Shown here piece after piece: positions 1-8,099 of a stretch of 64,000 nt of DNA; position 1 is the stretch's first letter, and every line of letters starts with the position of its first letter. The stretch is from Ottowia sp. Its GTDB lineage: Bacteria; Pseudomonadota; Gammaproteobacteria; Burkholderiales; Burkholderiaceae_C. A program made the position numbers and the translations under genes. The stretch is from positions 930,001 through 994,000 of the forward strand of contig NZ_JADJCO010000003.1 in the NCBI RefSeq assembly GCF_016703145.1, written 5' to 3'. The notes beneath the pieces are model-generated. The model saw only the letters and a program-made list of their open reading frames with translations. It had not been told where the DNA came from and ran no database searches.

Positions 1-889
1 CGTCGTCGATCAGGCCGGCCACCATGCCGCAGGACCAGGCGCCGGCCTCCATCTCGCCGCCTTGCATGATGCGCGGGTAGACGCCGGCGACTTCCGGCAG
101 GATGTCCTCGAACTTGATGCCGGGGCCGATGTCGCGCTCCTTCTGCAGCAGGCGCTCGACGGCGGCGTTGGTCAGCACGCGCTCGGTGTTGCGCAGCGGG
201 CGCATCACCAGGCGGGTGTCCAGCTCGGTGGCGGCGACGATGGCCTGCTTCACGTTCTCGTGCACCGGCGCCTCCTTCGTGGCGATGAAGCGCGTGCCCA
301 TGTTCATGCCCTAGGCGCCGAGCGCCAGCGCGGCCACCAGGCTGCGGCCGTCGGCCATGCCGCCGGAGGCGACGAAGGGCACCTTCAGCTCCTCGGCCGC
401 GCGCGGCAGCAGGATGAAGTTGGGCACGTCGTCCTCGCCGGGGTGGCCGCCGCACTCGAAGCCGTCCACGCTGATGGCGTCGCAACCAATCGATTCGGCC
501 TTGAGCGCATGGCGCACCGAGGTGCACTTGTGGATGACCTTGATGCCATGCTCCTTCAGCGCGGGCAGCCATTTCTGCGGGTTGTTGCCCGCCGTCTCGA
601 CCGCTTTCACGCCGCCGTCGATGATGGCCTTGACGTAGCCGGGGTAGTCGGGCGGGTTGACCGAGGGCAGGAAGGTCAGGTTGACGCCGAAGGGCTTGTC
701 GGTCATCTCGCGGCAGCGCGCGATTTCCTTGGCCAGCAGCTCGGGCGTGCGCTGCGTCAGGCCGGTGATGATGCCCAGCCCGCCGGCATTGGAGACGGCC
801 GCGGCCAGCTCGGCCAGGCCGACGTAGTGCATGCCGCCCTGGATGATGGGGTGTTCGATGCCGAAGAGTTCGGTGATGCGGGTCTTCAA
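1..889 (-). pseudogene. Nitronate monooxygenase, interrupted by an in-frame amber codon; 3' end outside window
   Basis: FMN-dependent nitronate monooxygenase (2-nitropropane dioxygenase family), which oxidises alkyl nitronates. The start MKTRITELFG with the GIEHPIIQGGM FMN-barrel motif, the central FECGGHPGEDDVPNF segment and VPFVASGGMADG are family hallmarks. After ALGA (about residue 192) a TAG at 311-313 stops the frame. The same frame then continues without further stops to the window edge, reading GMNMGTRFIATKEAP and then LLQKERDIG, the normal C-terminal half. Family members usually have Gln at this place, so one C-to-T change (CAG to TAG) explains the stop. It lies 30 nt downstream of the hot-dog-like gene on the same strand. 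It could be a real nonsense mutation or a base-call error. Confidence 0.85.
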
Positions 890-919
890 GAGGGTCTCCG
901 AGTCGTTGTGGATGGGGTA

Positions 920-1891
920 TCAGGCCGCCAGGCCCAGTTCGCGCGCTTCTTTCTCGTAGTGGGCGTACGACGCCTTGAGCGTGGCGTGGTTGAGGATCAT
1001 CTCGGCCGCCAGGGTGCGGGTGCCGGCCTCGAAGACCTGGGTGCGGACCCAGACCGATTCGGTGCGCGCGCTCTCGCTCAGGGCGATGATCTCGCGCGCC
1101 AGATCATAGGCCTGGCCGACGAACAGCGGCCCCTTCACCAGCCGGATCTGCTGGCCGGCGAACAGCCCCACCGCCGGCCCGCGGCCGTGCAGGCCGGCGC
1201 GGTCACCGCTGCTGCCCAGCAGCACGCTGATCATCTCGATGGGGATGATGGCGCGGCCCCAGGGCGAGGCCGGGCCGCCCTCGGGCGTGTACCAGGGCGA
1301 GGGCTCGGTGATGGCCTTGAGCTTGGACGCCAGCGTGAACGGGTAGTAGTGGCCCATGTGCTGCTCGAAGCCCATCGTCACCGTCTCGGCCTCGGCGCCA
1401 CGCTGGCCGACCTTCAGGTCGCGGTTGATCACCAGGCCGGTGGGCGGGCGCAGCTTGGCGATGCGCTGGGGGATCTCGTGCGCGGCGTCGGGCACCTCGC
1501 CCACCGACGCGGTGCCGGTCAGCACCGGCGTGCCATCGCGCTTCTCGGCCCAGATGCGCGCCACCGCCTCGCCGGCGGCGGGCGGCTGCACGAAGGCGCG
1601 CACCTCCTCGCCCTCGACCACCATGGTCTGGTAGTGGACGCTGATGCAGCCGCTTTCGAACCAGCGCGGGCCGAAGAACTGGAACAGCAGCGGGTCGAAC
1701 TGGCTGAAGTGCGTGGGGCCTTCGATGGGGCCGGCGGCCAGGCCCAGGTCGGCGGCGGTCTGGTCGTCGTGGATGGACAGGTGGCCGTCGTAGGTCTGCT
1801 CGGCGAGCATCTGGCGCGGCTGGCGCGGCGGGCCGCACAGGGGAGCGGGCGCGGGGAAGCCGGGGAAGGCATCGGGAATGGGACGGGTCAT
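920..1891 (-). CDS. Hypothetical protein, probable MaoC/hot-dog-fold acyl-CoA dehydratase-like
   Basis: A 323-residue protein read from ATG at 1891 (MTRPIPDAFPG). The middle (LGLAAGPIEGPTHFSQFDPLLF and the following VHYQTMVVEGEEVRAFVQ strand pattern) resembles the hot-dog fold of MaoC-type dehydratases and thioesterases. I see no signal peptide or membrane segment. The C-terminal half (around WYTPEGGPASPWGRAIIP) was not matched to any motif. It lies between tgt and the nitronate monooxygenase gene on the same strand, 30 nt from the latter, so those two are probably co-transcribed. A longer frame upstream exists but runs into tgt. Function is not established; the fold assignment is inference. 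Confidence 0.6.
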   Translation of the reverse strand: MTRPIPDAFPGFPAPAPLCGPPRQPRQMLAEQTYDGHLSIHDDQTAADLGLAAGPIEGPTHFSQFDPLLFQFFGPRWFESGCISVHYQTMVVEGEEVRAFVQPPAAGEAVARIWAEKRDGTPVLTGTASVGEVPDAAHEIPQRIAKLRPPTGLVINRDLKVGQRGAEAETVTMGFEQHMGHYYPFTLASKLKAITEPSPWYTPEGGPASPWGRAIIPIEMISVLLGSSGDRAGLHGRGPAVGLFAGQQIRLVKGPLFVGQAYDLAREIIALSESARTESVWVRTQVFEAGTRTLAAEMILNHATLKASYAHYEKEARELGLAA

Positions 1892-1979
1892 GGCGGCGTG
1901 CTCGATGCGGTCGGGAATGGAGATCGAAAAAGCATAGCCCCGCGAGAGGGGGGTCGCAGTCGCCTGTGCGGCAGGCGCG

Positions 1980-3152
1980 CTACACCCCGCGCGCGCGGTC
2001 GGCCTGGAACGTGGCACGGAACCCGGCGAAGGCGCCGGCGTCGAGCGCCTCGCGGATCTCGCGCATGAGCCGCAGGTAATAGTGCAGGTTGTGCACCGTG
2101 GCCAGCATGGGGGCCAGCATTTCGCCGCAGCGCTCCAGGTGGTGCAGGTAGGCGCGCGAGAAGCCATCGCGCCCGCCGTCGGCCCAGGCCACGCCCGAGG
2201 CGCCGGCGCAGGCGTGGCAGGTGCAGGTTTCGTCGATGGGGCGCGGGTCGGTTTTGTGCCGGGCGTTGCGGATCTTCAGGTCGCCGAAGCGCGTGAACAG
2301 GTGGCCGTTGCGCGCGTTGCGCGTGGGCATGACGCAGTCGAACATGTCCACGCCGTGCTGCACGCCGTACACCAGGTCCTCGGGCGTGCCCACGCCCATC
2401 AGGTAGCGCGGCTTGTGCGCCGGCAGGCGGTGCGGGGTGTGGGCGGTGAGGCGCAGCATGTCTTCCTTGGGCTCGCCCACGCTGACGCCGCCGATGGCGT
2501 AGCCGGGAAAGTCCATGGCGACGAGCTGCTCCAGCGATTCCTGCCGCAGGTGCTCGAACATGCCGCCCTGCACGATGCCGAACAGGGCGTTGGGGTTGCC
2601 GAGCCGCGCGAACTCGGCTTGGCAGCGCGTGGCCCAGCGCAGGCTGAGTTCCATGCTGGCGCGCGCCTCGCGCTCGGTGGTGACGCGGCCCTGGGTCTCG
2701 TAGGGCGTGCACTCGTCGAACTGCATCACGATGTCGCTGTTCAGCACGGTCTGGATCTGCATGCTGATCTCGGGCGTGAGAAACAGCCGGTCGCCGTTGA
2801 CGGGGCTGGCGAACTTGACGCCTTCCTCGCTGATCTTGCGCATCTCGCCCAGCGACCAGACCTGGAAGCCGCCCGAGTCGGTGAGGATGGGCTTGGGCCA
2901 GTTCTCGAATTGGTGCAGGCCGCCGAACTGCCGCAGCACGTCGAGCCCCGGGCGCATCCACAGGTGGAAGGTGTTGCCCAGGATGATCTGCGCGCCCATC
3001 TCGTGCAGGCTGCGCGGCATCACGCCCTTGACGGTGCCGTAGGTGCCCACGGGCATGAAGATCGGCGTCTCGACCACGCCGTGGTTGAGCGTCAGGCGCC
3101 CGCGCCGGGCGTGACTGCCCGGGTCGGTGCCGAGCACGTCGAAGCGCAGCAT
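1980..3152 (-). CDS. tgt: tRNA-guanine transglycosylase (queuine tRNA-ribosyltransferase)
   Basis: Exchanges the wobble guanine of tRNAs with GUN anticodons for preQ1, the committed insertion step of queuosine synthesis. The frame gives 390 residues from ATG at 3152 (MLRFDVLGTD). TDSGGFQVWS holds the general-acid Asp (D92), FDECTPYE the substrate loop, VDMFDCVMPTRNARNG the nucleophile Asp (about D272), and CTCHAC (C310, C312, C315) plus a His at 337/338 the zinc site. The length is usual for bacterial Tgt, with slight expansion inside the zinc-site loop. It starts 8 nt after the methyltransferase gene, so it is translated in an operon with that gene and queA. Confidence 0.97.
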   Translation of the reverse strand: MLRFDVLGTDPGSHARRGRLTLNHGVVETPIFMPVGTYGTVKGVMPRSLHEMGAQIILGNTFHLWMRPGLDVLRQFGGLHQFENWPKPILTDSGGFQVWSLGEMRKISEEGVKFASPVNGDRLFLTPEISMQIQTVLNSDIVMQFDECTPYETQGRVTTEREARASMELSLRWATRCQAEFARLGNPNALFGIVQGGMFEHLRQESLEQLVAMDFPGYAIGGVSVGEPKEDMLRLTAHTPHRLPAHKPRYLMGVGTPEDLVYGVQHGVDMFDCVMPTRNARNGHLFTRFGDLKIRNARHKTDPRPIDETCTCHACAGASGVAWADGGRDGFSRAYLHHLERCGEMLAPMLATVHNLHYYLRLMREIREALDAGAFAGFRATFQADRARGV

Positions 3153-3160
3153 GGCCGCGC

Positions 3161-4498
3161 TCAGGCGGCGGGCGCCACCTGGGGTTTGCGAGCCGTCACC
3201 AGGAAGCCGGGCACGGGCGTTCCCCCTTCCGTGCGCAGCGTCGGCAGGTGTTCGACGATCACTTCGTCGAAGCCGGCTTCGCGGCACTGGCGTTCGACGG
3301 CCGAAGCCTTGTGCGCGTAGCGGTTGACCTTTTCGCGCAACACCAGGTCGGCCTCGTCCTCGCTGGCCGCCTCGCACGAGAAGACGAAGTGGCCGCCCGG
3401 CTTGAGGATGCGCAGCGCGTTGGGGATGACCGGGGCGAGGTCGCCCACGTAGATCAGCACGTCGGTGCAGGTGATGGCTTCGTAGTGGTCGGATGGCGTC
3501 TCGCGCAGCGCGTCCAGGACATTCACGCGGTGGAACTTGGCGTAGATACCGTGGCGGGCGGCCTCTTCGATCATCTTCTCGGACAGGTCGGCGCCGACGA
3601 TGAAGCCCTCGATAGGCCCCAGGTAGAAGCCGATCAGCCCGGTGCCGCAGCCCAGATCGAGCAGGTTGAAGCGGCGGTCGGGGTGCTTCTCCAGCAGGAT
3701 CTGCGCCACCCGCTCGGGCACGCGGTACTGCAGGCCGCGCACCAGGTGCAGGTCGAAATTCGGCGCATAGTCGTCGAACAGACTGGACACCAGCTCCGGC
3801 GGCTGGGTCGCGGGCGTTTGGCCGTGCGCCACGGCGTGCCAATAGCGCGCGGTGTCGTCGTAGGGCGTCACGGCCAGCAGGCGGTCGGCGTATTCGCGCG
3901 CTTGCGCTTCATCGCCTTTGGCCAGGGCGCAGTTCAGCAGGCCCTTCAAGGTTTCGTCGTGGTGGGGCGCGCGCTGGTGGATGTATTGGAGGTGCGCCGC
4001 TGCATCGTCGTGGCGCCCCAGGCTGCTCAGATGGCGGGCCAGGAACAGGCGGACGCCAGCGTTGTCGGGGAAGCGTCGCACGCCTTCCTCGGCCCAGGCC
4101 AGGGTCTGGTCGGTCTGCCCGGAGAAAAACGCCACGTTGATGGCGCCGGCCATCACCTGAACGTCCTTCGGTGCGTTCGCCAGTGCTTCCATGGCCAGGC
4201 GCATGGCCTCGTCGGCCTCCTTCTGACGGGCCAGCAACAGGGCCAGCTCGATCTGCGCGACGTGCCATCCGGGCGCCAGCGCCAGGGCCCGCCGCGCCGC
4301 CTTCGTGGCATTGGGCAGATTGCCAACGCTTTCGGCCAGGCGCATGCCAAGCAGTGGCACGCGCGCGTCCTTGGGGGCTCGTTGCTGTGCCACGTTCAAG
4401 GCCTGCGCGGCCTCTTGCAGTTGGCCGTTGGCGATGAAGCCGCGAATTTGCTGCAGTTCTGCCGTGAACTGATCGGTGGAGGAGGAAGAACTCGACAT
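3161..4498 (-). CDS. TPR-repeat protein with C-terminal class I SAM-dependent methyltransferase domain
   Basis: A 445-residue two-domain protein. The N-terminal half shows degenerate tetratricopeptide helices (LQEAAQALNVAQQRAPKD, LPNATKAARRALALAPG, NAGVRLFLARHLSSLGRHDDA). The C-terminal half is a Rossmann methyltransferase: the SAM-binding DLGCGTGLIGFYLG motif lies near residue 280, then GADLSEKMIEEA, then DVLIYVGDL. A Ser run follows the chosen ATG at 4498; a start 78 nt upstream is possible but would add a non-conserved extension. It sits between queA and tgt, 8 nt from tgt. This placement hints at a tRNA or translation-linked substrate, but the substrate cannot be read from the sequence. 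Confidence 0.85.
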   Translation of the reverse strand: MSSSSSSTDQFTAELQQIRGFIANGQLQEAAQALNVAQQRAPKDARVPLLGMRLAESVGNLPNATKAARRALALAPGWHVAQIELALLLARQKEADEAMRLAMEALANAPKDVQVMAGAINVAFFSGQTDQTLAWAEEGVRRFPDNAGVRLFLARHLSSLGRHDDAAAHLQYIHQRAPHHDETLKGLLNCALAKGDEAQAREYADRLLAVTPYDDTARYWHAVAHGQTPATQPPELVSSLFDDYAPNFDLHLVRGLQYRVPERVAQILLEKHPDRRFNLLDLGCGTGLIGFYLGPIEGFIVGADLSEKMIEEAARHGIYAKFHRVNVLDALRETPSDHYEAITCTDVLIYVGDLAPVIPNALRILKPGGHFVFSCEAASEDEADLVLREKVNRYAHKASAVERQCREAGFDEVIVEHLPTLRTEGGTPVPGFLVTARKPQVAPAA

Positions 4499-4585
4499 TG
4501 AAATGGACGCGAATAGAAGGGTGAGACGGCGCAGTGTCGGCATGGACACCGTTGCAGGGCGACCGCTGGTCGGCAAGTCGCCGAA

Positions 4586-5628
4586 TTATCCGGCATCGGT
4601 CTGGACGGCACGCACCAGCCACATCGCATCCCCATAGCTGAAGAAGCGGTAGCGCGCCTCCACCGCGTGGCGGTACAGCGCCATCACGTGCGCGTGGCCG
4701 GCGAAGGCGCTGACCAGCATCATCAGCGTGCTGCGCGGCAGGTGGAAGTTGGTCACCAGCGCGTCCACCACCTGGAAGCCGAATCCCGGCGTGATGAAGA
4801 TCGCCGTGTCGCCGCTGGCCTCGCCGCTGGCGGCCCATGATTCCAGCGTGCGCACCGTGGTCGTGCCCACCGCCACCACGCAGCCGCGCGCGCGCGGCAG
4901 TCGGCGATGGCGGCCTGCGTGGCCTCGGGCACGTGATAGCGCTCGCGGTGCATCACGTGCTCGGCCAGGCTTTCCGTCTTGACCGGCTGGAAGGTGCCCG
5001 CGCCCACGTGCAGCGTGACCGCCGCCCGCTGCACGCCGCGCGCGGCCAGGGCGGCCAGCAGCGCCTCGTCGAAGTGCAGCGCCGCCGTCGGCGCCGCCAC
5101 GGCGCCGGGGTTGCGGGCAAACACGGTCTGGTAGCGCGAGGCGTCCTCGGCCGTGTCGGCGTGCGTGATGTACGGCGGCAGCGGCACGTGGCCGTGCGCC
5201 GCCATCAGCGCATGGGGGTCATCCGACAGGCGCAGGCGGAACAGCGGCCCGGCCGCATCGGGCCAGCGGCCCAGCAGCTCGGCCGTGAAGCCGCCCGCCA
5301 TGCGCAGCACGGTGCCGGGCGGCGGCTTCTTGCTCACCTTCATGTGGGCGGCGACCTCGTGGCCGTCCAGCACGCGCTCGATCAGCAGTTCCAGCTTGCC
5401 GCCGCTGGGCTTTTTGCCGTACAGACGCGCCTTGACCACCTGCGTGTCGTTGAAGACCAGCAGATCGCCCGGCCGCAGCAGGGCGGGCAGGTCGCGGAAC
5501 ACCCGGTCCTCAGGCAATTCGCCGCTGCCGTCGAGCAGGCGCGAGCCGCTGCGCTCGGCGGCGGGGTGCTGGGCGATGAGTTCGGAGGGCAGCGAGAAAT
5601 CGAAGTCGCTGGTGGTGAAAAGGCCCAC
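4586..5628 (-). pseudogene. queA: S-adenosylmethionine:tRNA ribosyltransferase-isomerase, frameshifted
   Basis: QueA transfers and isomerises the SAM ribosyl group onto preQ1-tRNA to make epoxyqueuosine. Family segments are clear: TTSDFDFSLPSELIAQHP at the start, FNDTQVVKARLYG, LHVGAGTFQPVK, then in another frame VAVGTTTVRTLESWA, FITPGFGFQVVDALVTNFHLP and FFSYGDAMWL. The frame breaks at a CG-dinucleotide run (4884-4897): the run is two bases too long (or one too short) for ADCRARG to read into VVAVGTT. I chose GTG at 5628, giving MGLFTTSDFDF, because it matches the family start; an ATG at 5760 would add about 44 residues encoded by a repeat. First gene of the queA-methyltransferase-tgt block. 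The break may be a real mutation or a sequencing error. Confidence 0.85.
4884..4897. other. CG-dinucleotide run at the queA frameshift
   Basis: An uninterrupted alternation of C and G within queA. The upstream and downstream parts of the protein are in frames that differ by one extra CG unit (or one lost base) here. Such runs are prone both to slippage and to read or assembly error. Confidence 0.7.
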
Positions 5629-5793
5629 CCCCGTGGCTCCACTCGCTGCGCGATGTTCCGCCTCCCCCCTCGAGGGGGCGCACCCACTGGCCGGGGGAAC
5701 CCCGGCCACGGGTGCACTGGCATGGTTTGCTCCGCGGCCTTCGGGCTCGTTGGGTTTCATGCTATGCGGGTGATGTTGGGCGTGATGGACAAC
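5626..5793 (+). repeat. 170-bp GC-rich repeat, copy 1 (inverted relative to copy 2)
   Basis: This block and 7926-8099 match at roughly 90 % in opposite orientation by eye. The shared core includes GTGGCTCCACTCGCTGCGCG and a perfect hairpin GGCCGGGG-GAA-CCCCGGCC. It begins at the proposed GTG start of queA and ends about 50 nt before recG. It has no coding content of its own, so a non-autonomous dispersed element is likely. Confidence 0.85.
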
Positions 5794-5842
5794 TGAAATG
5801 CTGCGGCATGGCTGATGCAGTGGGTGCGGGCAGAATTGTCCT

Positions 5843-7914
5843 ATGCCGACCGCCGATGCCCAGCCCTTGTCAGCGCCCCAGAAGGCCCTGCGCAAGCTCG
5901 GCCTCGTGCGCGACATCGACCTGGCCCTGCACCTGCCGCTGCGCTACGAGGACGAGACGCGGCTGACTCGGCTCGCCGACGCGCGCGATGGCGACGTGGT
6001 GCAGATCGAAGGCGCGGTGACGCACCAGGAGATGGCCTACCGCCCACGCCGCCAGTTGCTGGTGACGGTGGACGACGGCGGCGCCGCCTGCGTGCTGCGC
6101 TTCTTCAACTTCTACCCCTCGCAGCAAAGGCAGATGGCGGTGGGCGCGCGCATCCGCGTGCGCGGCGAACTGCGCGGCGGCTTCGCCGGCCTGACGATGA
6201 TGCACCCCACGGTGCGCGTGGCCGGCGGCGCGCTGCGCGGGCGCTCACGCCGGTCTACCCCACGGTGGCCGGGCTGCCGCAGCCCTACCTGCGCAAGGCG
6301 GTGCTGGGCGCGCTGGCGCAGGCCGACCTGTCGGAGACCATTCCGGAGGCGTTTCTAAGCAAAATTGGCCATCAGACCGCATGGGGGTTGTGTGAGTCGC
6401 TCACTTTTTTGCATCAACCGGCGCCCGATGCCTCCCTGGCCGAGCTGGGGGACCGCAGCCACCCGGCCTGGCAGCGCCTGAAGGCCGAGGAGCTGCTGGC
6501 GCAGCAGTTGTCGCAGTGGCGCGCGCGCGGTGAGCGCGAGCGCCTGCGCGCGCCCGTGCTGCGCGCCGCGCTGGGCGGCCTGCCCGAGCGGTTGCTGGCC
6601 GCGCTGCCCTTCTCGCTCACCGGCGCGCAGCGGCGCGTGGGCGAGGAGATCGCGCGCGACCTGGCACGCCCCCAGCCCATGCACCGCTTGCTGCAGGGCG
6701 ACGTCGGCTCGGGCAAGACCGTGGTGGCCGCGCTGGCGGCCTGCGTCGCCATCGACGCCGGCTGGCAGTGCGCGCTGATGGCGCCCACCGAGATCCTGGC
6801 CGAGCAGCACTTCACCAAGCTGGCGCAGTGGGTCGAGCCGCTGCTGGCGCCGCGCGGCCGGCGCGTGGCCTGGCTCACTGGCAGCCAGAAGAAGAAGGAG
6901 CGCGCCGCCATGCTGGCGCTCATCGCCTCGGGCGAGGCGGCGCTGGTCATTGGCACGCACGCCGTGATTCAGGCGCAGGCGCGCTTCGCGCGGCTGGGCC
7001 TGGCCATCATCGACGAGCAGCACCGCTTCGGCGTGCAGCAAAGGCTGAGCCTGCGTCAGAAGCTATCGGAATCAGAGCAAGAACCACATTTGTTGATGAT
7101 GAGCGCCACGCCCATCCCGCGCACGCTGGCGATGAGCTACTACGCCGACCTGGACGTCTCCACCCTGGACGAGCCGCCGCCCGGCCGCACGCCCGTGGTC
7201 ACCAAGCTGGTGGCCGAGCATCGCCGCGACGAGGTGGCCGGGCGCATCCGCGCCCAGATCGCCGCCGGCCGGCAGGTGTACTGGGTCTGCCCGCTGATCG
7301 AGGAAAGCGAGGTGCTCGATCTGCGCCATGCCAGCGCCACGCACGAGGAGTTGAGCGCCGCCCTGCCCGGCGCGCGCGTCGGCCTGCTGCACGCGCGCCT
7401 GCCGCCGGCCGAGAAAAAGGCGGTGATGGCCGAGTTCGTCGCCGGCGCGCTGGCGGTGCTGGTCAGCACCACCGTCATCGAGGTCGGCGTGGACGTGCCC
7501 AACGCCAGCCTGATGGTCGTCGAGCACGCCGAGCGCTTCGGCCTGAGCCAGCTGCACCAGTTGCGCGGGCGCGTCGGGCGCGGCGCGGCGGCGTCGGCCT
7601 GCGTGCTGCTGTACAGCGCGCCCGAGGGCGGCCGCCTGGGCGAGACGGCGCGCGAGCGGCTGAAGGCGATGGTGCAGACCAGCGACGGCTTCGAGATCGC
7701 GCGGCGCGACCTGGCCATTCGCGGCCCGGGCGAGTTCCTGGGCGCGCGCCAATCGGGCGCCGCGCTGCTGCGCTTTGCCGACCTGGCCGAGGACGACGCG
7801 CTGTTGCAGTGGGCGCGCCGCGCGGCGCCGCTCATGTGGGACCGGTACCCGGTTTTGGCCGAGCGCCACGTTGAGCGCTGGCTGGGCGGGCGGACGGACT
7901 ACCTCAAGGCTTGA
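5843..7914 (+). pseudogene. recG: ATP-dependent DNA helicase RecG, frameshifted
   Basis: RecG remodels stalled replication forks and Holliday junctions. The start is ATG 5843 (MPTADAQPLSAPQKALRKLG), leading into the wedge/OB domain. The frame is lost at 6226-6245: VAGGAL must join ALTPVYPTVAGLPQPYLRKA, which lies in another frame, so one base is missing. Downstream all helicase motifs are intact: QGDVGSGKT (Walker A), MAPTEILAEQH, DEQHRFGVQQR, MSATPIPRTL, STTVIEVGVDVPNA and QLRGRVGRG. The C-terminus is complete (YLKA). The gene is bracketed by the inverted 170-bp repeats. True loss of recG is possible, but a base-call error in this GC-rich stretch is an equally good explanation. Confidence 0.85.
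6352..6413 (+). repeat. 64-bp AT-rich dispersed repeat (in recG)
   Basis: An AT-rich islet in an otherwise very GC-rich gene, reading TCTAAGCAAAATTGGCCATC at its left end and ending in TTTTTTGCATC. It follows the same order as the other copies in the window (AAGCAAAAT, GGCC, TCAG, late T/A run). It is read in frame within RecG. Confidence 0.55.
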
Positions 7915-7925
7915 CCTTCGTTTCC

Positions 7926-8099
7926 GTTGCCCATGACGCTGCTTTCCACCCGCATCGCGTGAAACCCAAAGAGCCCAATGGCCGCGGAGCAGGCCATGCC
8001 AGTGCACCCATGGCCGGGGTTCCCCCGGCCAGTGGGTGCGCCCCCTTCAAGGGGGGAGGCGAAACATCGCGCAGCGAGTGGAGCCACGGGGGTGGCTCA
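7926..8099 (-). repeat. 170-bp GC-rich repeat, copy 2 (inverted relative to copy 1)
   Basis: Reverse-complement match to 5626-5793, including the same GGCCGGGG-GAA-CCCCGGCC hairpin. It fills the whole gap between recG and the convergent DUF1254 gene and overlaps the last codon and stop of the latter. Confidence 0.85.

Noticed and set aside
62..2068. Long plus-strand open frame over the nitronate monooxygenase and hot-dog-like genes
   Set aside because: Shadow frame; the minus-strand genes show family motifs while this one is low-complexity His/Gln/Ala/Gly-rich sequence.
7060..7100. Second dispersed-repeat copy inside recG (contains AGCTATCGGAATCAG)
   Set aside because: Only one end resembles the repeat and the rest reads as the normal helicase motif region.
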